A stretch of 8,382 bases of DNA from Betaproteobacteria bacterium. Its GTDB lineage: Bacteria; Pseudomonadota; Gammaproteobacteria; Burkholderiales; SG8-41. The stretch spans positions 1 through 8,382 of the forward strand of contig JAJTHX010000244.1 in the NCBI GenBank assembly GCA_021300125.1, read 5' to 3'. A program made the translations under genes and the position numbers. Below are positions 1 through 6,985 of this stretch, piece by piece (position 1 is the first letter of the stretch; each line of letters begins with the position of its first letter). Below the pieces are notes generated by a model. That model saw only the letters and a list, made by a program, of their open reading frames with translations. It did not search any database and had not been told where the DNA came from.

Positions 1-462
1 ATCGGCTTCCAGCAGCATGACCTTGAAACACATTGGCTCTACGGGGGAGCCACCGTCTGGCGAAGGGAAGTCATCCAAAAATACGCCTACGACGAGTGGT
101 TCCTCGGCACAGGGTTCATGGAAGATGTCGATTTCAGTTTCAGCGTCCGCAAGGACTACCGGCTCAAAGTCATTGCGGGCGCCCGACTTGCCCACTACAG
201 CCATCCGGTCCGCCTTGAACGCGAAAGGCTGCTCGGCCGATGGCAGATTACCAATCGTATGTACTTTGTCCGCAAGCATCAGGCGCGCGGCCTTTCCCCT
301 GGCGCAGCGTGGATCGCCAATGTCGGCACCGCGCTGCTGAATGGTGCACAGGCGCTGATGCGCATGAAGGCGAGCCATTGGTTGCGAGCCAAGGGCAATT
401 TTCAGGGCATGATCGCTGAAATCACAGGAGACCGATCGGCAACAGGTGGACACCTCAAGTGA
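1..462 (+). CDS. Family 2 glycosyltransferase, C-terminal part (5' truncated by window edge)
   Basis: The frame is open from base 1 to the TGA at 460-462, giving 153 residues of a protein whose start lies outside the window. Visible residues 15-23 (GGATVWRRE) and the acidic stretch at 39-46 (FMEDVDFS) match the C-terminal half of GT2 (GT-A fold) enzymes, where the ED pair supplies the catalytic base. A basic segment around residues 68-85, ending in YFVRKH, followed by a weakly hydrophobic helix, is common at the end of such enzymes and often gives peripheral membrane association. It would transfer a sugar from an activated donor to a growing lipid-linked saccharide in the cytoplasm; donor and acceptor cannot be read from the sequence. 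The stop overlaps the next gene's GTG, suggesting one transcript and coupled translation. The family call is firm, the specificity unknown. Confidence 0.85.
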   Translation: MGFQQHDLETHWLYGGATVWRREVIQKYAYDEWFLGTGFMEDVDFSFSVRKDYRLKVIAGARLAHYSHPVRLERERLLGRWQITNRMYFVRKHQARGLSPGAAWIANVGTALLNGAQALMRMKASHWLRAKGNFQGMIAEITGDRSATGGHLK

Positions 463-1496
463 ACGGGGATCAGGGTCCCATCATTCTCGCTGCCGGCGAC
501 AGCGGCCCCCGCCAGACTCTCAGACCACTGCAGGACGCATTCAAGGTCATCATCAATGAAGACCAGGATAGTTCCTGGGCATCCGAGCAGCATTGGCACG
601 CGCACATCGCCACTCACCGGCCGCAGGGTCTGATCTGCGGCACCTCCGACAGCCCCGAAGGCAAAGCCATCGAATTTAGCGCGCGCCGCGCAGCCGCCGC
701 AGCCGGCCTGCCCATCGCGGCCATCGAAGACTTTGCCGGCAATTACCGCGACTTGCCCGGTTCTCCGACCAGATTGCTGCTGCTCGAAAGCGGGACGGTG
801 GTCGACCGCACGCGCAAAAAACTGGGCGCGTCGTGCCCGCCTGTTTTGGCGCTGAGCCCCGCGCGGTATGACGCGCTGCGCAAGCAATCGGCGCTGCGCC
901 GCCCCGAGATCAGGCGGCAATGGTCATCCCGCGAGAGGATCAGCGTGCTCTGGGCCGGCCAGCCCGAAACCGCTGACTGCCTCAAGACACTGGAGAACCT
1001 GCTGCCATACCTTGTCAGCCACCGGTTGCAGCTCCTGTTCAAGGCCCATCCGCGCGACGCCGGTTACCTTCGCGGTGCATACCGTGACATCCTCGGACTG
1101 CAAGAACTTTCTCCTCTTGACCTGACAGCCGAATCGGTCGAAGAGACCCTCATGCGCGCGCCCCGGCTCGTTGTGACGCAATTTTCCTCTGTGGCGATCG
1201 ACGCCGGGTTCTATGGCATTCCAAGCCTGAACGTGCTGCTGCCAGGCGCAGGCGGCGACCGGCTGATCGAGAAAAAAGGCTGGGCGGCACCTCCACACTG
1301 CCTTGAGGGCGCTGCACTGACTGTAAACGCCGCCGATTTTCTGCCTGAACAGCTTAAAGTCATCCTGAATGACAAGGTTGCAAGGGATCAGATAATCCGC
1401 TGTTTCGATGCGTATTTCAGCACCGCCTTGCCAACCACACCCGCCTTGGTCGAGATCATCGAAAACCTTTTCGCGAAAAGGGAAATTTCCCCCTGA
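459..1496 (+). CDS. GT-B-like surface carbohydrate protein, possible glycosyltransferase
   Basis: This 345-residue protein starts at GTG 459, the only start codon between the upstream in-frame stop (417-419) and this point. An AGGTGG at 444-449, nine bases upstream, is a good ribosome binding site. GTG overlaps the previous TGA as GTGA. The N-terminal half has a Rossmann-like pattern with 'LICGTS' near residue 50 and 'IEDFAGNYRD' near 90. The C-terminal half has K195-A-H-P-R and TQFSS at 240-244, followed by a 'G-x-P-S-L-N-V' strand. A KxHP element plus a later Ser-Ser-hydrophobic segment recalls GT-B enzymes such as CDP-glycerol glycerophosphotransferase-like, capsule and sialyltransferase-like proteins. 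I see no signal peptide or membrane segment, so it is probably cytoplasmic. A nucleotide-sugar epimerase-like role is an alternative. The exact family is not recognised. Confidence 0.75.
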   Translation: MNGDQGPIILAAGDSGPRQTLRPLQDAFKVIINEDQDSSWASEQHWHAHIATHRPQGLICGTSDSPEGKAIEFSARRAAAAAGLPIAAIEDFAGNYRDLPGSPTRLLLLESGTVVDRTRKKLGASCPPVLALSPARYDALRKQSALRRPEIRRQWSSRERISVLWAGQPETADCLKTLENLLPYLVSHRLQLLFKAHPRDAGYLRGAYRDILGLQELSPLDLTAESVEETLMRAPRLVVTQFSSVAIDAGFYGIPSLNVLLPGAGGDRLIEKKGWAAPPHCLEGAALTVNAADFLPEQLKVILNDKVARDQIIRCFDAYFSTALPTTPALVEIIENLFAKREISP

Positions 1497-1504
1497 AATC
1501 AGGG
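1466..1504. repeat. Three chained inverted repeats at the gene junction
   Basis: Three inverted repeats lie end to end, sharing one or two bases. The first, 1466-1481 (CCTTTTCGCGAAAAGG), is a perfect 16-bp palindrome. The second, 1480-1491 (GGGAAATTTCCC), is a perfect 12-bp palindrome. The third, 1491-1504, pairs CCCTGA with TCAGGG around AA. They cover the last codons of the GT-B-like gene, including its TGA at 1494-1496, and end nine bases before a -10-like TAGAAT. No T run follows, so this is not a standard intrinsic terminator. It could be an operator, a set of competing RNA hairpins, or chance; the sequence alone does not decide. Confidence 0.7.
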
Positions 1505-1512
1505 AGTTCGGG

Positions 1513-1518
1513 TAGAAT
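1513..1518 (+). promoter_or_regulatory. Weak -10-like element upstream of the radical SAM gene
   Basis: TAGAAT matches the sigma-70 -10 consensus TATAAT at five of six positions and sits 27 bases before the radical SAM start, in one of only two gene junctions here with appreciable space. No convincing -35 box lies 16-18 bases upstream; that place is occupied by the third inverted repeat. An internal promoter is therefore only possible. Confidence 0.3.
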
Positions 1519-1535
1519 TTGGCGCATTACCTGTT

Positions 1536-1539
1536 GAGG
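1536..1539 (+). promoter_or_regulatory. Ribosome binding site of the radical SAM gene
   Basis: GAGG, five bases before ATG 1545, is a good Shine-Dalgarno sequence and supports this start. It is one of the clearest in the window, where most other starts rely on stop/start overlaps. Confidence 0.65.
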
Positions 1540-1544
1540 CTCCA

Positions 1545-2690
1545 ATGAGCGCAACCTCGAAAAAAATCATTCCGATCCGGACCCTGGACAACAACCGCTA
1601 CGCCGTTGAACGGCTATTGGCCGACGGCAGCCTGGTCGCCACCGAATCAGAGCGTCGGCTGGCTGCTGAGGCCTTGCAGAACGAGCCCGAAATCACCCGT
1701 CTCCTTCATCCGGAAGTCCGCTACGAAGTCACCGATCACTGCAATGCCAGCTGCATCATGTGCCCGCGCGACAAGCACGAACATGGTCGCGAGCACGGCA
1801 TCATGGATCAGGCCAAGTATGAAAAGAGCATCGACGAGGTGGTCGGCCTCGGCGCCAAAAAGATCGTGCTTACCGGTTTTGGCGAGCCGATGCTCGACAA
1901 GCGCCTGGAGGACAAGGTGGCCTATGCCAGCGGCAAGGGCCTTTCGACCTATTTCATCACCAACGGCTCGGCCCTGACGCCAAAACGCTCACGCCGGCTG
2001 ATGGAAGCGGGGCTCGCAGAGATGCGCGTCAGTTTCTACGGTATGCGCCCCGAGACCTACAACGCCGTGATGCAGGGCCTGGATTTCGACCGCACGATGA
2101 AGGGCCTGCTTGAATTCCTGAAAATCCGCGACGAGTCGGGCTCCAAGACCCGGGTCCAGATTTCCTATCTCGAGCTGGAGCAGAACAGGACCGACACCGA
2201 GGCTTTCCGCGAATTCTGGGAACCCAAGGTCAACGCCATCGAGATCTGGAAACCGCACAACTTCGGCGACGGCCGGGATTACCGCTTCCGCGAGGGCGAT
2301 CTCGAGCGCAAGACCAGCTGCGGCCGTCCGGAGAACGGCCCCTTCCAGATCCAGTGGAACGGCGAAGTCATCCCCTGCTGCTACGACTACAACAACCAGA
2401 TCATCCTCGGCAACGCCTTCGAGCAGCCGGTGCTGGAAATCCTCAACAACGAGAAATACCGCCTGCTGCGCTACGCGCACCGGATGAAAAAGTTCGGCAT
2501 GTTCCCGTACTGCGACCAGTGCGACCAGTTGCTGCCCCATGCCGACGCGCTGGTTTACACCAACCGCCACAACCTGCCAGCCGAAGAAGCCGTCAAGCTG
2601 TCGAATACCGACCTCTTTGACCTCGTGGCCGGGAAGGAAATCGCGGAAGAGCAGCTGTCGTCGCGCTATATCGGCGCAAACAAAACCTAG
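1545..2690 (+). CDS. Radical SAM protein with SPASM/twitch-type C-terminal domain
   Basis: This 381-residue protein has the CxxxCxxC cluster motif (C66, C70, C73, in CNASCIMCP), which binds the [4Fe-4S] cluster that cleaves S-adenosylmethionine to a 5'-deoxyadenosyl radical. The GFGEP segment at 111-115 matches the GGEP-type motif contacting the SAM amino group. The C-terminal part has C259 (SCGRP), C278-C279 after WNGEVIP, and C323/C326 (CDQC). That pattern, without the later cysteines of a full two-cluster SPASM domain, suggests a single auxiliary Fe-S cluster. BtrN, a sugar-alcohol dehydrogenase of aminoglycoside synthesis, is a known precedent for a single-cluster twitch domain on a carbohydrate. 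About 58 residues precede the core and match nothing I recognise. No precursor-peptide gene is next to it, so a carbohydrate or lipid-linked substrate is more likely than a RiPP peptide. The reaction is unknown; the superfamily call is firm. Confidence 0.93.
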   Translation: MSATSKKIIPIRTLDNNRYAVERLLADGSLVATESERRLAAEALQNEPEITRLLHPEVRYEVTDHCNASCIMCPRDKHEHGREHGIMDQAKYEKSIDEVVGLGAKKIVLTGFGEPMLDKRLEDKVAYASGKGLSTYFITNGSALTPKRSRRLMEAGLAEMRVSFYGMRPETYNAVMQGLDFDRTMKGLLEFLKIRDESGSKTRVQISYLELEQNRTDTEAFREFWEPKVNAIEIWKPHNFGDGRDYRFREGDLERKTSCGRPENGPFQIQWNGEVIPCCYDYNNQIILGNAFEQPVLEILNNEKYRLLRYAHRMKKFGMFPYCDQCDQLLPHADALVYTNRHNLPAEEAVKLSNTDLFDLVAGKEIAEEQLSSRYIGANKT

Positions 2691-2695
2691 CGTCC

Positions 2696-2712
2696 GCCGT
2701 CTTGCAGACGGT
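2696..2712 (+). other. Small hairpin covering the nominal TTG start of the next gene
   Basis: CCGTCT at 2697-2702 pairs perfectly with AGACGG at 2706-2711 around a TGC loop; G2696 and T2712 can add a wobble pair. The hairpin starts six bases after the radical SAM stop (2688-2690) and holds the TTG at 2702-2704 in its stem and loop. It may hinder initiation there or act as a minor mRNA structure between the two genes. There is no U tract, so it is not a terminator. Confidence 0.5.
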
Positions 2713-4447
2713 CCACCTGGTCTCCCGTTTGGCCGATCAAGCCCGCCCCGGGCTGGTGATCAATTTTGGCTCGGCTGAAACCGGCGCCGCCAAGTCCGGA
2801 ACAGCGCTTGTCACGATTTCGCTCGCCGAGGTCTACCGCCAACATGGCGATCAGTGGCTGCGGGAATTCAGCGACGACCTTGGGGCTCTCAATGCGGCCA
2901 ATGCAGGATTAGGCTGGTGGGCGCATACCAGCACGGCAAAGAACACCTTGTCCTCGCCGCTGGGGAACCGCCTGTTTCAGGTCCGCGCAGCGCTGGAAAT
3001 CGCGGGCAATGAAACCTTCGATCACCTGTACATCGTTGGAGCCACCAAGGGACAAAGAGCCACCATCCGCGCCGGACTCCTGGGCAGGAATCCCTCCATC
3101 AAGCTCGTTGAGCGCGGTGGCAGGCGTGAATTCGGCACCTTCGAAGTAGGAATGCGCCTGCTCTGGCAGACTGCACGGCTGATTTACGCCTTGATGCGCT
3201 GGCGGCGCCGGTTTGAGGCGCCCGCCACGGACACATTGGCACTGACTTATGTGGATGCCGGCATCCGTGAAAACGCCGATCCGTTCTTCGGCCAACTGCA
3301 TGACCTGCTGCAAGCCAGAAACCCCGCGGTTCGCCTGAATTACCTCGCTTTTGTGCAGGCGCCCTATCAACAGGTTCTCCCACGCCTGGTCCAGTTTGAA
3401 AGAAAGCTTTATTCGCCGGTTTTCCTGCAGGCAGGGTTGCGTGATTTTGTCCTTGCGCTGCTGCATTCCCTTCGCGAACTGGTTCTTCCGCACCGCACAG
3501 GGCATTTCCGCAGCGTCGCGGAAAGTGCAGCACTTCTTGAAGAAGCTTTTCGCTGGGATCTGGCAAAGGGCGGGTATTTCCAGAATCTGCTGCTGTACCG
3601 CACGCTACGGCGCTTCCTTCGCAAACGACCTTTGCAGCGGCTGATTTACCCCTACGAAAACAAGTCGTTGGAGAAAATGCTGCTGCTGGCAGTACGCGCT
3701 GAATGCCCGGGGTGCCGCATCATTGGCTACCAGCACACATCCATCACGCCCCGGCATACCACCTTCCGGCTTTCCGAGAAGGAAATCGGAGTGACGCCGC
3801 TTCCCGACCGCATCATCACGGCAGGGCAAATCACCCGCAGGTATCTTGAGCAACTGGGCGGATATCCGGCCGGCATGCTCCGGGCAGGCTGTGCACTGCG
3901 CCAGTCAACGCTGCAACCCGACAGCGAAGATTGCCGTATTACCGGCAGGATCCTGGTCGCACTGTCTTCCAGCCGCTTCGAACTGGTCGCCGCCACCGAA
4001 TTCATGCAGCGTGTTGCCGCCGCAAGAGACCATCTGCAGATCGGCATTCGGCCTCACCCGGAATTTCCGCTTTCACTTTTACCCGATCCTTTGCGGAAAT
4101 GGGTACGTGATCGGGCCATCGATCTTTCAGGCACTTCACTGCAGGACAACCTGCGCTGGTGCAGCGCGACCGCTTACGTATCGTCTACCGTGGCCCTTGA
4201 ATGCCTGATGCTGGGGAAGCCGGTCATCAATCTCGATCTGGGAGAGATTGTCATCCCGGATCCGGTTCTTGATCCCCCCCCTTTTTGGCAACGGGTGGCA
4301 GACCCCGGCGAATTTTTGGCGGCGATTGACGCTGCCGATGCCGCACCCGCCGAAAAGCGGCTTTCTGATGCGCACCAGACACGGGATTACATGCAAGCAT
4401 ATTTTTCCCCGGTCACTCCTGATGCGATTGACCTGTTTCTAAGTTGA
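2702..4447 (+). CDS. Large GT-B-like surface carbohydrate biosynthesis protein
   Basis: Up to 581 residues, ending at TGA 4445-4447. The start is uncertain: TTG 2702 has no Shine-Dalgarno sequence and lies in a hairpin, and TTG 2729 or GTG 2756 (residue 19, just before INFGSAETG) are alternatives. Similarity to a carbohydrate enzyme is clearest in the C-terminal half. G342-Y-Q-H-T starts a segment like the nucleotide-binding half of GT-B proteins, R-P-H452-P-E is the HP element, and S494-S-T-V-A-L-E500, then G-K-P-V-I-N, resembles the donor-binding region of capsule and glycerophosphotransferase-like enzymes. The overall form recalls the large 'surface carbohydrate biosynthesis' proteins of O-antigen loci (a comparison with TIGR04326 would be worth making). 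No clear signal peptide is seen, so it is probably cytoplasmic. Its stop overlaps the flippase start. A C8T5 tract lies at residues 525-528. Donor and acceptor are unknown. Confidence 0.8.
   Translation: MQTVHLVSRLADQARPGLVINFGSAETGAAKSGTALVTISLAEVYRQHGDQWLREFSDDLGALNAANAGLGWWAHTSTAKNTLSSPLGNRLFQVRAALEIAGNETFDHLYIVGATKGQRATIRAGLLGRNPSIKLVERGGRREFGTFEVGMRLLWQTARLIYALMRWRRRFEAPATDTLALTYVDAGIRENADPFFGQLHDLLQARNPAVRLNYLAFVQAPYQQVLPRLVQFERKLYSPVFLQAGLRDFVLALLHSLRELVLPHRTGHFRSVAESAALLEEAFRWDLAKGGYFQNLLLYRTLRRFLRKRPLQRLIYPYENKSLEKMLLLAVRAECPGCRIIGYQHTSITPRHTTFRLSEKEIGVTPLPDRIITAGQITRRYLEQLGGYPAGMLRAGCALRQSTLQPDSEDCRITGRILVALSSSRFELVAATEFMQRVAAARDHLQIGIRPHPEFPLSLLPDPLRKWVRDRAIDLSGTSLQDNLRWCSATAYVSSTVALECLMLGKPVINLDLGEIVIPDPVLDPPPFWQRVADPGEFLAAIDAADAAPAEKRLSDAHQTRDYMQAYFSPVTPDAIDLFLS
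4274..4286 (+). repeat. C8T5 homopolymer tract inside the GT-B-like gene
   Basis: Eight C followed by five T encode Pro525-Pro-Pro-Phe528 late in the gene. Tracts of this kind can slip in replication. Loss of one C would move reading into a frame that stays open to TAA 4440-4442, almost level with the normal stop, giving a protein of similar length with a different C-terminus of about 50 residues. Eight C is short for a phase-variable tract and may be incidental. Confidence 0.75.
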
Positions 4448-5988
4448 TATCACAACGCAACGACAGCATGGTGAGTGGTAAATCAGAACCGATCAGCATC
4501 ACCCGCAACGCCGGCTGGAACCTGCTGGGCGCCGCGCTGCCGCTGCCCGTTGCGTTGTTTTGCATTCCCCTGCTGGTCGCGGCGCTGGGCGTGGACCGTT
4601 TCGGCGTGCTGGGCCTGGCTTGGGTGGTGATGGGCTACTTTGGCATGTTTGATTTTGGCCTGGGCCAGAGCACCACCCGTCTTGTGGCCCAGGGGAAAGA
4701 ATCGCAGGACCTGCGCACGCTGATGTTCAATTCGTTGCTGCTGCATGCAGCGCTGGGGCTGCTCGGGGGCGCGGCCTTTGCCGTAATGACCCCCTGGCTT
4801 GCCACCCGGGCATTCGAGGTGCCGCCGGCACTGGTCAGCGAAACGACTTTAGCCCTGTATTGGCTGGCCGCCTCGGTGCCAGCCATCGTCATTTCCGCAG
4901 CCCTGCGCGGCATGCTGGAGGGCTTGCACCGCTTCGACATCGTCAATCTGGTGCGCATTCCTGCAGGCATCGTCAATTTCGCCGGGCCGGTGATCGCGCT
5001 GCAGTTCGCCGATGGCCTGCCTGCGGCCGTAGCCGTGATTGCAGTGGCCCGCGTTCTGGTGACCCTCGCCTATGCCGCAGCCTGCCTGCACCTGCTGCCT
5101 GCCAGCTCCGGCAGAACCCGCATTGAAGGCGCGCTGCTGAGGCGTCTCGCCTCTTACGGCGGCTGGCTGACGGTTTCGAATTTCGTCAATCCCCTCATCA
5201 TCGTCACCGACCGCTTCGTGGTGGCCGCCGCAGTATCGGTTGCCGCCGTGGCCTATTATGTGACCCCCTATGAGGTCATTACCAAGACCTGGATCATCTC
5301 GGCCAGTGTGTTGGGTGCCCTGTTCCCGGTGCTGTCCGCGGCGGCGGCAAACAACCCTGCCGCGCTGCGCGGCATCTGCCGGCAGGCGGAAGTGGTCCTG
5401 CTCAGCCTTGCCACACCCATCGTTGCGGTCATCCTTGCCAGTTCCGACTTGCTGCTGGAACTGTGGCTCGGCGCTGATTTCCGCGACCAGTCGACAGTCG
5501 TCGCGCAATTGCTGGCGCTGGGCATCCTGATCAATGTCATCGCCCAGGTACCGTTGACCGCACTCAATGCCGCCGGCCGGGCGGATCTGTCTGCAAAAAT
5601 CGCGGCCCTGGAACTGCCGGTCTATGTAACGGCCATCTGGTACGGGGCCAATGCCTTCGGCATCAACGGCGTGGCCGCAGTCTGGGCCCTGCGGGCGGTA
5701 ATCGATGCCGCGCTGCTGTTCTGGGCTGCGAATTCGACACTGCCTCCGGGCGATGCCGAAAAGCCGCGCCGTCTGAACGCAACTTCCCTGTTCTTGCTAT
5801 CCGGTTTCCTGCTCGCATTCTGGCTGACCGGCACGCTGATGGCCGGCGAGTGGCTGCTACGCGCGGCACTGTGCAGCGTGCTACTCGCAGTACTGCTGGT
5901 GTGGGAGTGGCATCGCCTGCTGAACGCCCAGGATCGCGCGACAGTGCTGGCGCTGTATGCTCGAATTGCCGGAAAATCAGCGGGATGA
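4444..5988 (+). CDS. Wzx-type polysaccharide flippase
   Basis: A 514-residue integral membrane protein with about a dozen hydrophobic segments spread over its length, as in the polysaccharide-specific transporter/MVIN-like superfamily. The N-terminus has the usual form: a short polar lead, RNAGWNLLG, a first membrane helix, then FGVLGLAW and FDFGLGQSTTRLVA, which matches the helix 2 region of Wzx proteins. It would move undecaprenyl-diphosphate-linked repeat units from the cytoplasmic to the periplasmic face of the inner membrane. TTG 4444 overlaps the previous TGA as TTGA, like the other coupled junctions here; ATG 4468 is the alternative and would remove eight residues. Neither has a strong Shine-Dalgarno sequence. 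The stop overlaps the next ATG. Wzx sequences diverge greatly, so the symbol is left open. Substrate specificity cannot be inferred. Confidence 0.92.
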   Translation: MISQRNDSMVSGKSEPISITRNAGWNLLGAALPLPVALFCIPLLVAALGVDRFGVLGLAWVVMGYFGMFDFGLGQSTTRLVAQGKESQDLRTLMFNSLLLHAALGLLGGAAFAVMTPWLATRAFEVPPALVSETTLALYWLAASVPAIVISAALRGMLEGLHRFDIVNLVRIPAGIVNFAGPVIALQFADGLPAAVAVIAVARVLVTLAYAAACLHLLPASSGRTRIEGALLRRLASYGGWLTVSNFVNPLIIVTDRFVVAAAVSVAAVAYYVTPYEVITKTWIISASVLGALFPVLSAAAANNPAALRGICRQAEVVLLSLATPIVAVILASSDLLLELWLGADFRDQSTVVAQLLALGILINVIAQVPLTALNAAGRADLSAKIAALELPVYVTAIWYGANAFGINGVAAVWALRAVIDAALLFWAANSTLPPGDAEKPRRLNATSLFLLSGFLLAFWLTGTLMAGEWLLRAALCSVLLAVLLVWEWHRLLNAQDRATVLALYARIAGKSAG

Positions 5989-6944
5989 ATAACGACGAAC
6001 TGAATTCGCCGCTGGTTTCCATCGTGGTCCCGTCCTATAACCATGGGCGCTATCTGAAGGAAGCCATCGACAGCATCCTCGACCAGGATTACCCCCGCGT
6101 CGAACTGATCGTCATTGACGACGGGTCCACAGACGATTCACCACAGATCCTCGCCAGCCATCCCGGACGGTTTCACCGCGAGTATCAGACCAATCAGGGA
6201 CAGGTCGCAACGCTCAACCGCGGCTGGCAGATGTCAAAGGGGGACATCATCGGTTACCTCAGCGCGGACGATGTGCTCCTGCCCCACTCAGTCAGTGCCG
6301 CCGTGCAGTGCCTGGCTGACAACCCGGATGCGGTGCTCTCCTACAGCGATTTCAACCTGCTCGACCCCGACTCTGGGGTGGTGCGCAGGGTAAACACGCC
6401 CGAGTGCAGCTACCGCGACATGGCCGTCAGGATGCTATGCCCGCCGGGACCGGGAGCGTTTTTCCGGCGCTCGGCCTTCGAAAAGGCCGGGTTGTGGCAT
6501 ACCGGCTACAAACAGCTGCTCGACTTCGAATACTGGCTTCGACTGGGGCTCCATGGCCGCTTCGTGCGTATTCCGCAGGTTCTGGCCGGGTATCGCGTGC
6601 ATCCGGGATCGCAGACTTTTGCTTCGTCGAGCAACATCCGGCCCGACGAACCGGTGCAGATCATGAAGGATTATTTTGACAATCCGCTGGTGCCCGAGGA
6701 TGTACGGGCCGCGAAAGACGAGGCGATCAGCCACGCCTTGATTCATTCGGGCTATACACATCTTCGGATCGGAAATTTTGGCCTCGGCTTTGCCGCGCTA
6801 GCCAGCGCTTTTCGCATGTGCCCGCGAAATCTGTTGTCCTTCCGTCTGCTCCGCATGTTGTTCAACGCGCTTTTCAATACGACGGGGCACCGCGCGTTGT
6901 GGTGGATCCGGCGAAAGCTGCGAAGGCAGCAGGTTGATGTATGA
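5985..6944 (+). CDS. Family 2 glycosyltransferase (GT-A fold)
   Basis: This 319-residue enzyme starts at ATG 5985, overlapping the flippase TGA as ATGA. The same frame is open further upstream, but that part would lie inside the flippase gene and lacks family similarity, while the GT2 core (SIVVPSYNHGRYL) begins at residue 12. Motifs in order are I44-D-D-G-S-T-D50 (nucleotide binding), S93-A-D-D96 (DxD-type metal and donor binding), GAFFRRSAF from 157 (acceptor side) and LLDFEYWLRL around D180-E182, in the usual position of the catalytic base. The C-terminus after about 285 is hydrophobic then strongly basic (WWIRRKLRRQQ), suggesting peripheral attachment to the inner membrane. It probably adds one sugar to the lipid-linked repeat unit exported by the flippase. 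The sugar is unknown. Family call is firm. Confidence 0.95.
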   Translation: MNNDELNSPLVSIVVPSYNHGRYLKEAIDSILDQDYPRVELIVIDDGSTDDSPQILASHPGRFHREYQTNQGQVATLNRGWQMSKGDIIGYLSADDVLLPHSVSAAVQCLADNPDAVLSYSDFNLLDPDSGVVRRVNTPECSYRDMAVRMLCPPGPGAFFRRSAFEKAGLWHTGYKQLLDFEYWLRLGLHGRFVRIPQVLAGYRVHPGSQTFASSSNIRPDEPVQIMKDYFDNPLVPEDVRAAKDEAISHALIHSGYTHLRIGNFGLGFAALASAFRMCPRNLLSFRLLRMLFNALFNTTGHRALWWIRRKLRRQQVDV

Positions 6945-6985
6945 CGCAGGAAGATCGGGGGGCTGCCCCCACCACAAGTCATTGA
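6941..6985 (+). other. 14-codon mini-ORF overlapping the glycosyltransferase stop (ATGA)
   Basis: ATG 6941 overlaps the TGA 6942-6944 and reads MTQEDRGAAPTTSH before TGA 6983-6985. A CAGG at 6930-6933, seven bases upstream, could serve as a ribosome binding site. The arrangement repeats the NTGA coupling of the earlier genes, so it may be the remnant of a lost next gene or a short translated leader. It may also be chance. No known peptide is recognised. Confidence 0.3.
6957..6970 (+). other. GC hairpin in the junction before the last gene; not a canonical terminator
   Basis: GGGGGG, CTG and CCCCC form a five-pair GC stem with a three- or four-base loop. It lies inside the mini-ORF. The next 12 bases are not T-rich, so an intrinsic terminator is unlikely. 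The rest of the 6945-7015 junction is AT-rich (for example ATTATTAATATTTG at 6989-7002) and could hold a promoter, but I find no -35/-10 pair at proper spacing. Confidence 0.35.

Noticed and set aside
4849..5508. Long minus-strand open frame (219 codons) opposite the flippase gene, with others at 1989-2570 and 402-920
   Set aside because: They lie fully opposite well-supported genes, have low-complexity Gly/Ala/Arg/Gln-rich translations without known motifs, and are expected in high-GC coding DNA.
5850..5984. Upstream ATG extension of the second family 2 glycosyltransferase
   Set aside because: The extra 45 residues would overlap the flippase gene and show no GT2 similarity, while ATG 5985 gives the usual family N-terminus with an ATGA overlap.
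6957..6970. Intrinsic terminator after the second glycosyltransferase
   Set aside because: The GC stem is present, but no T run follows it directly.
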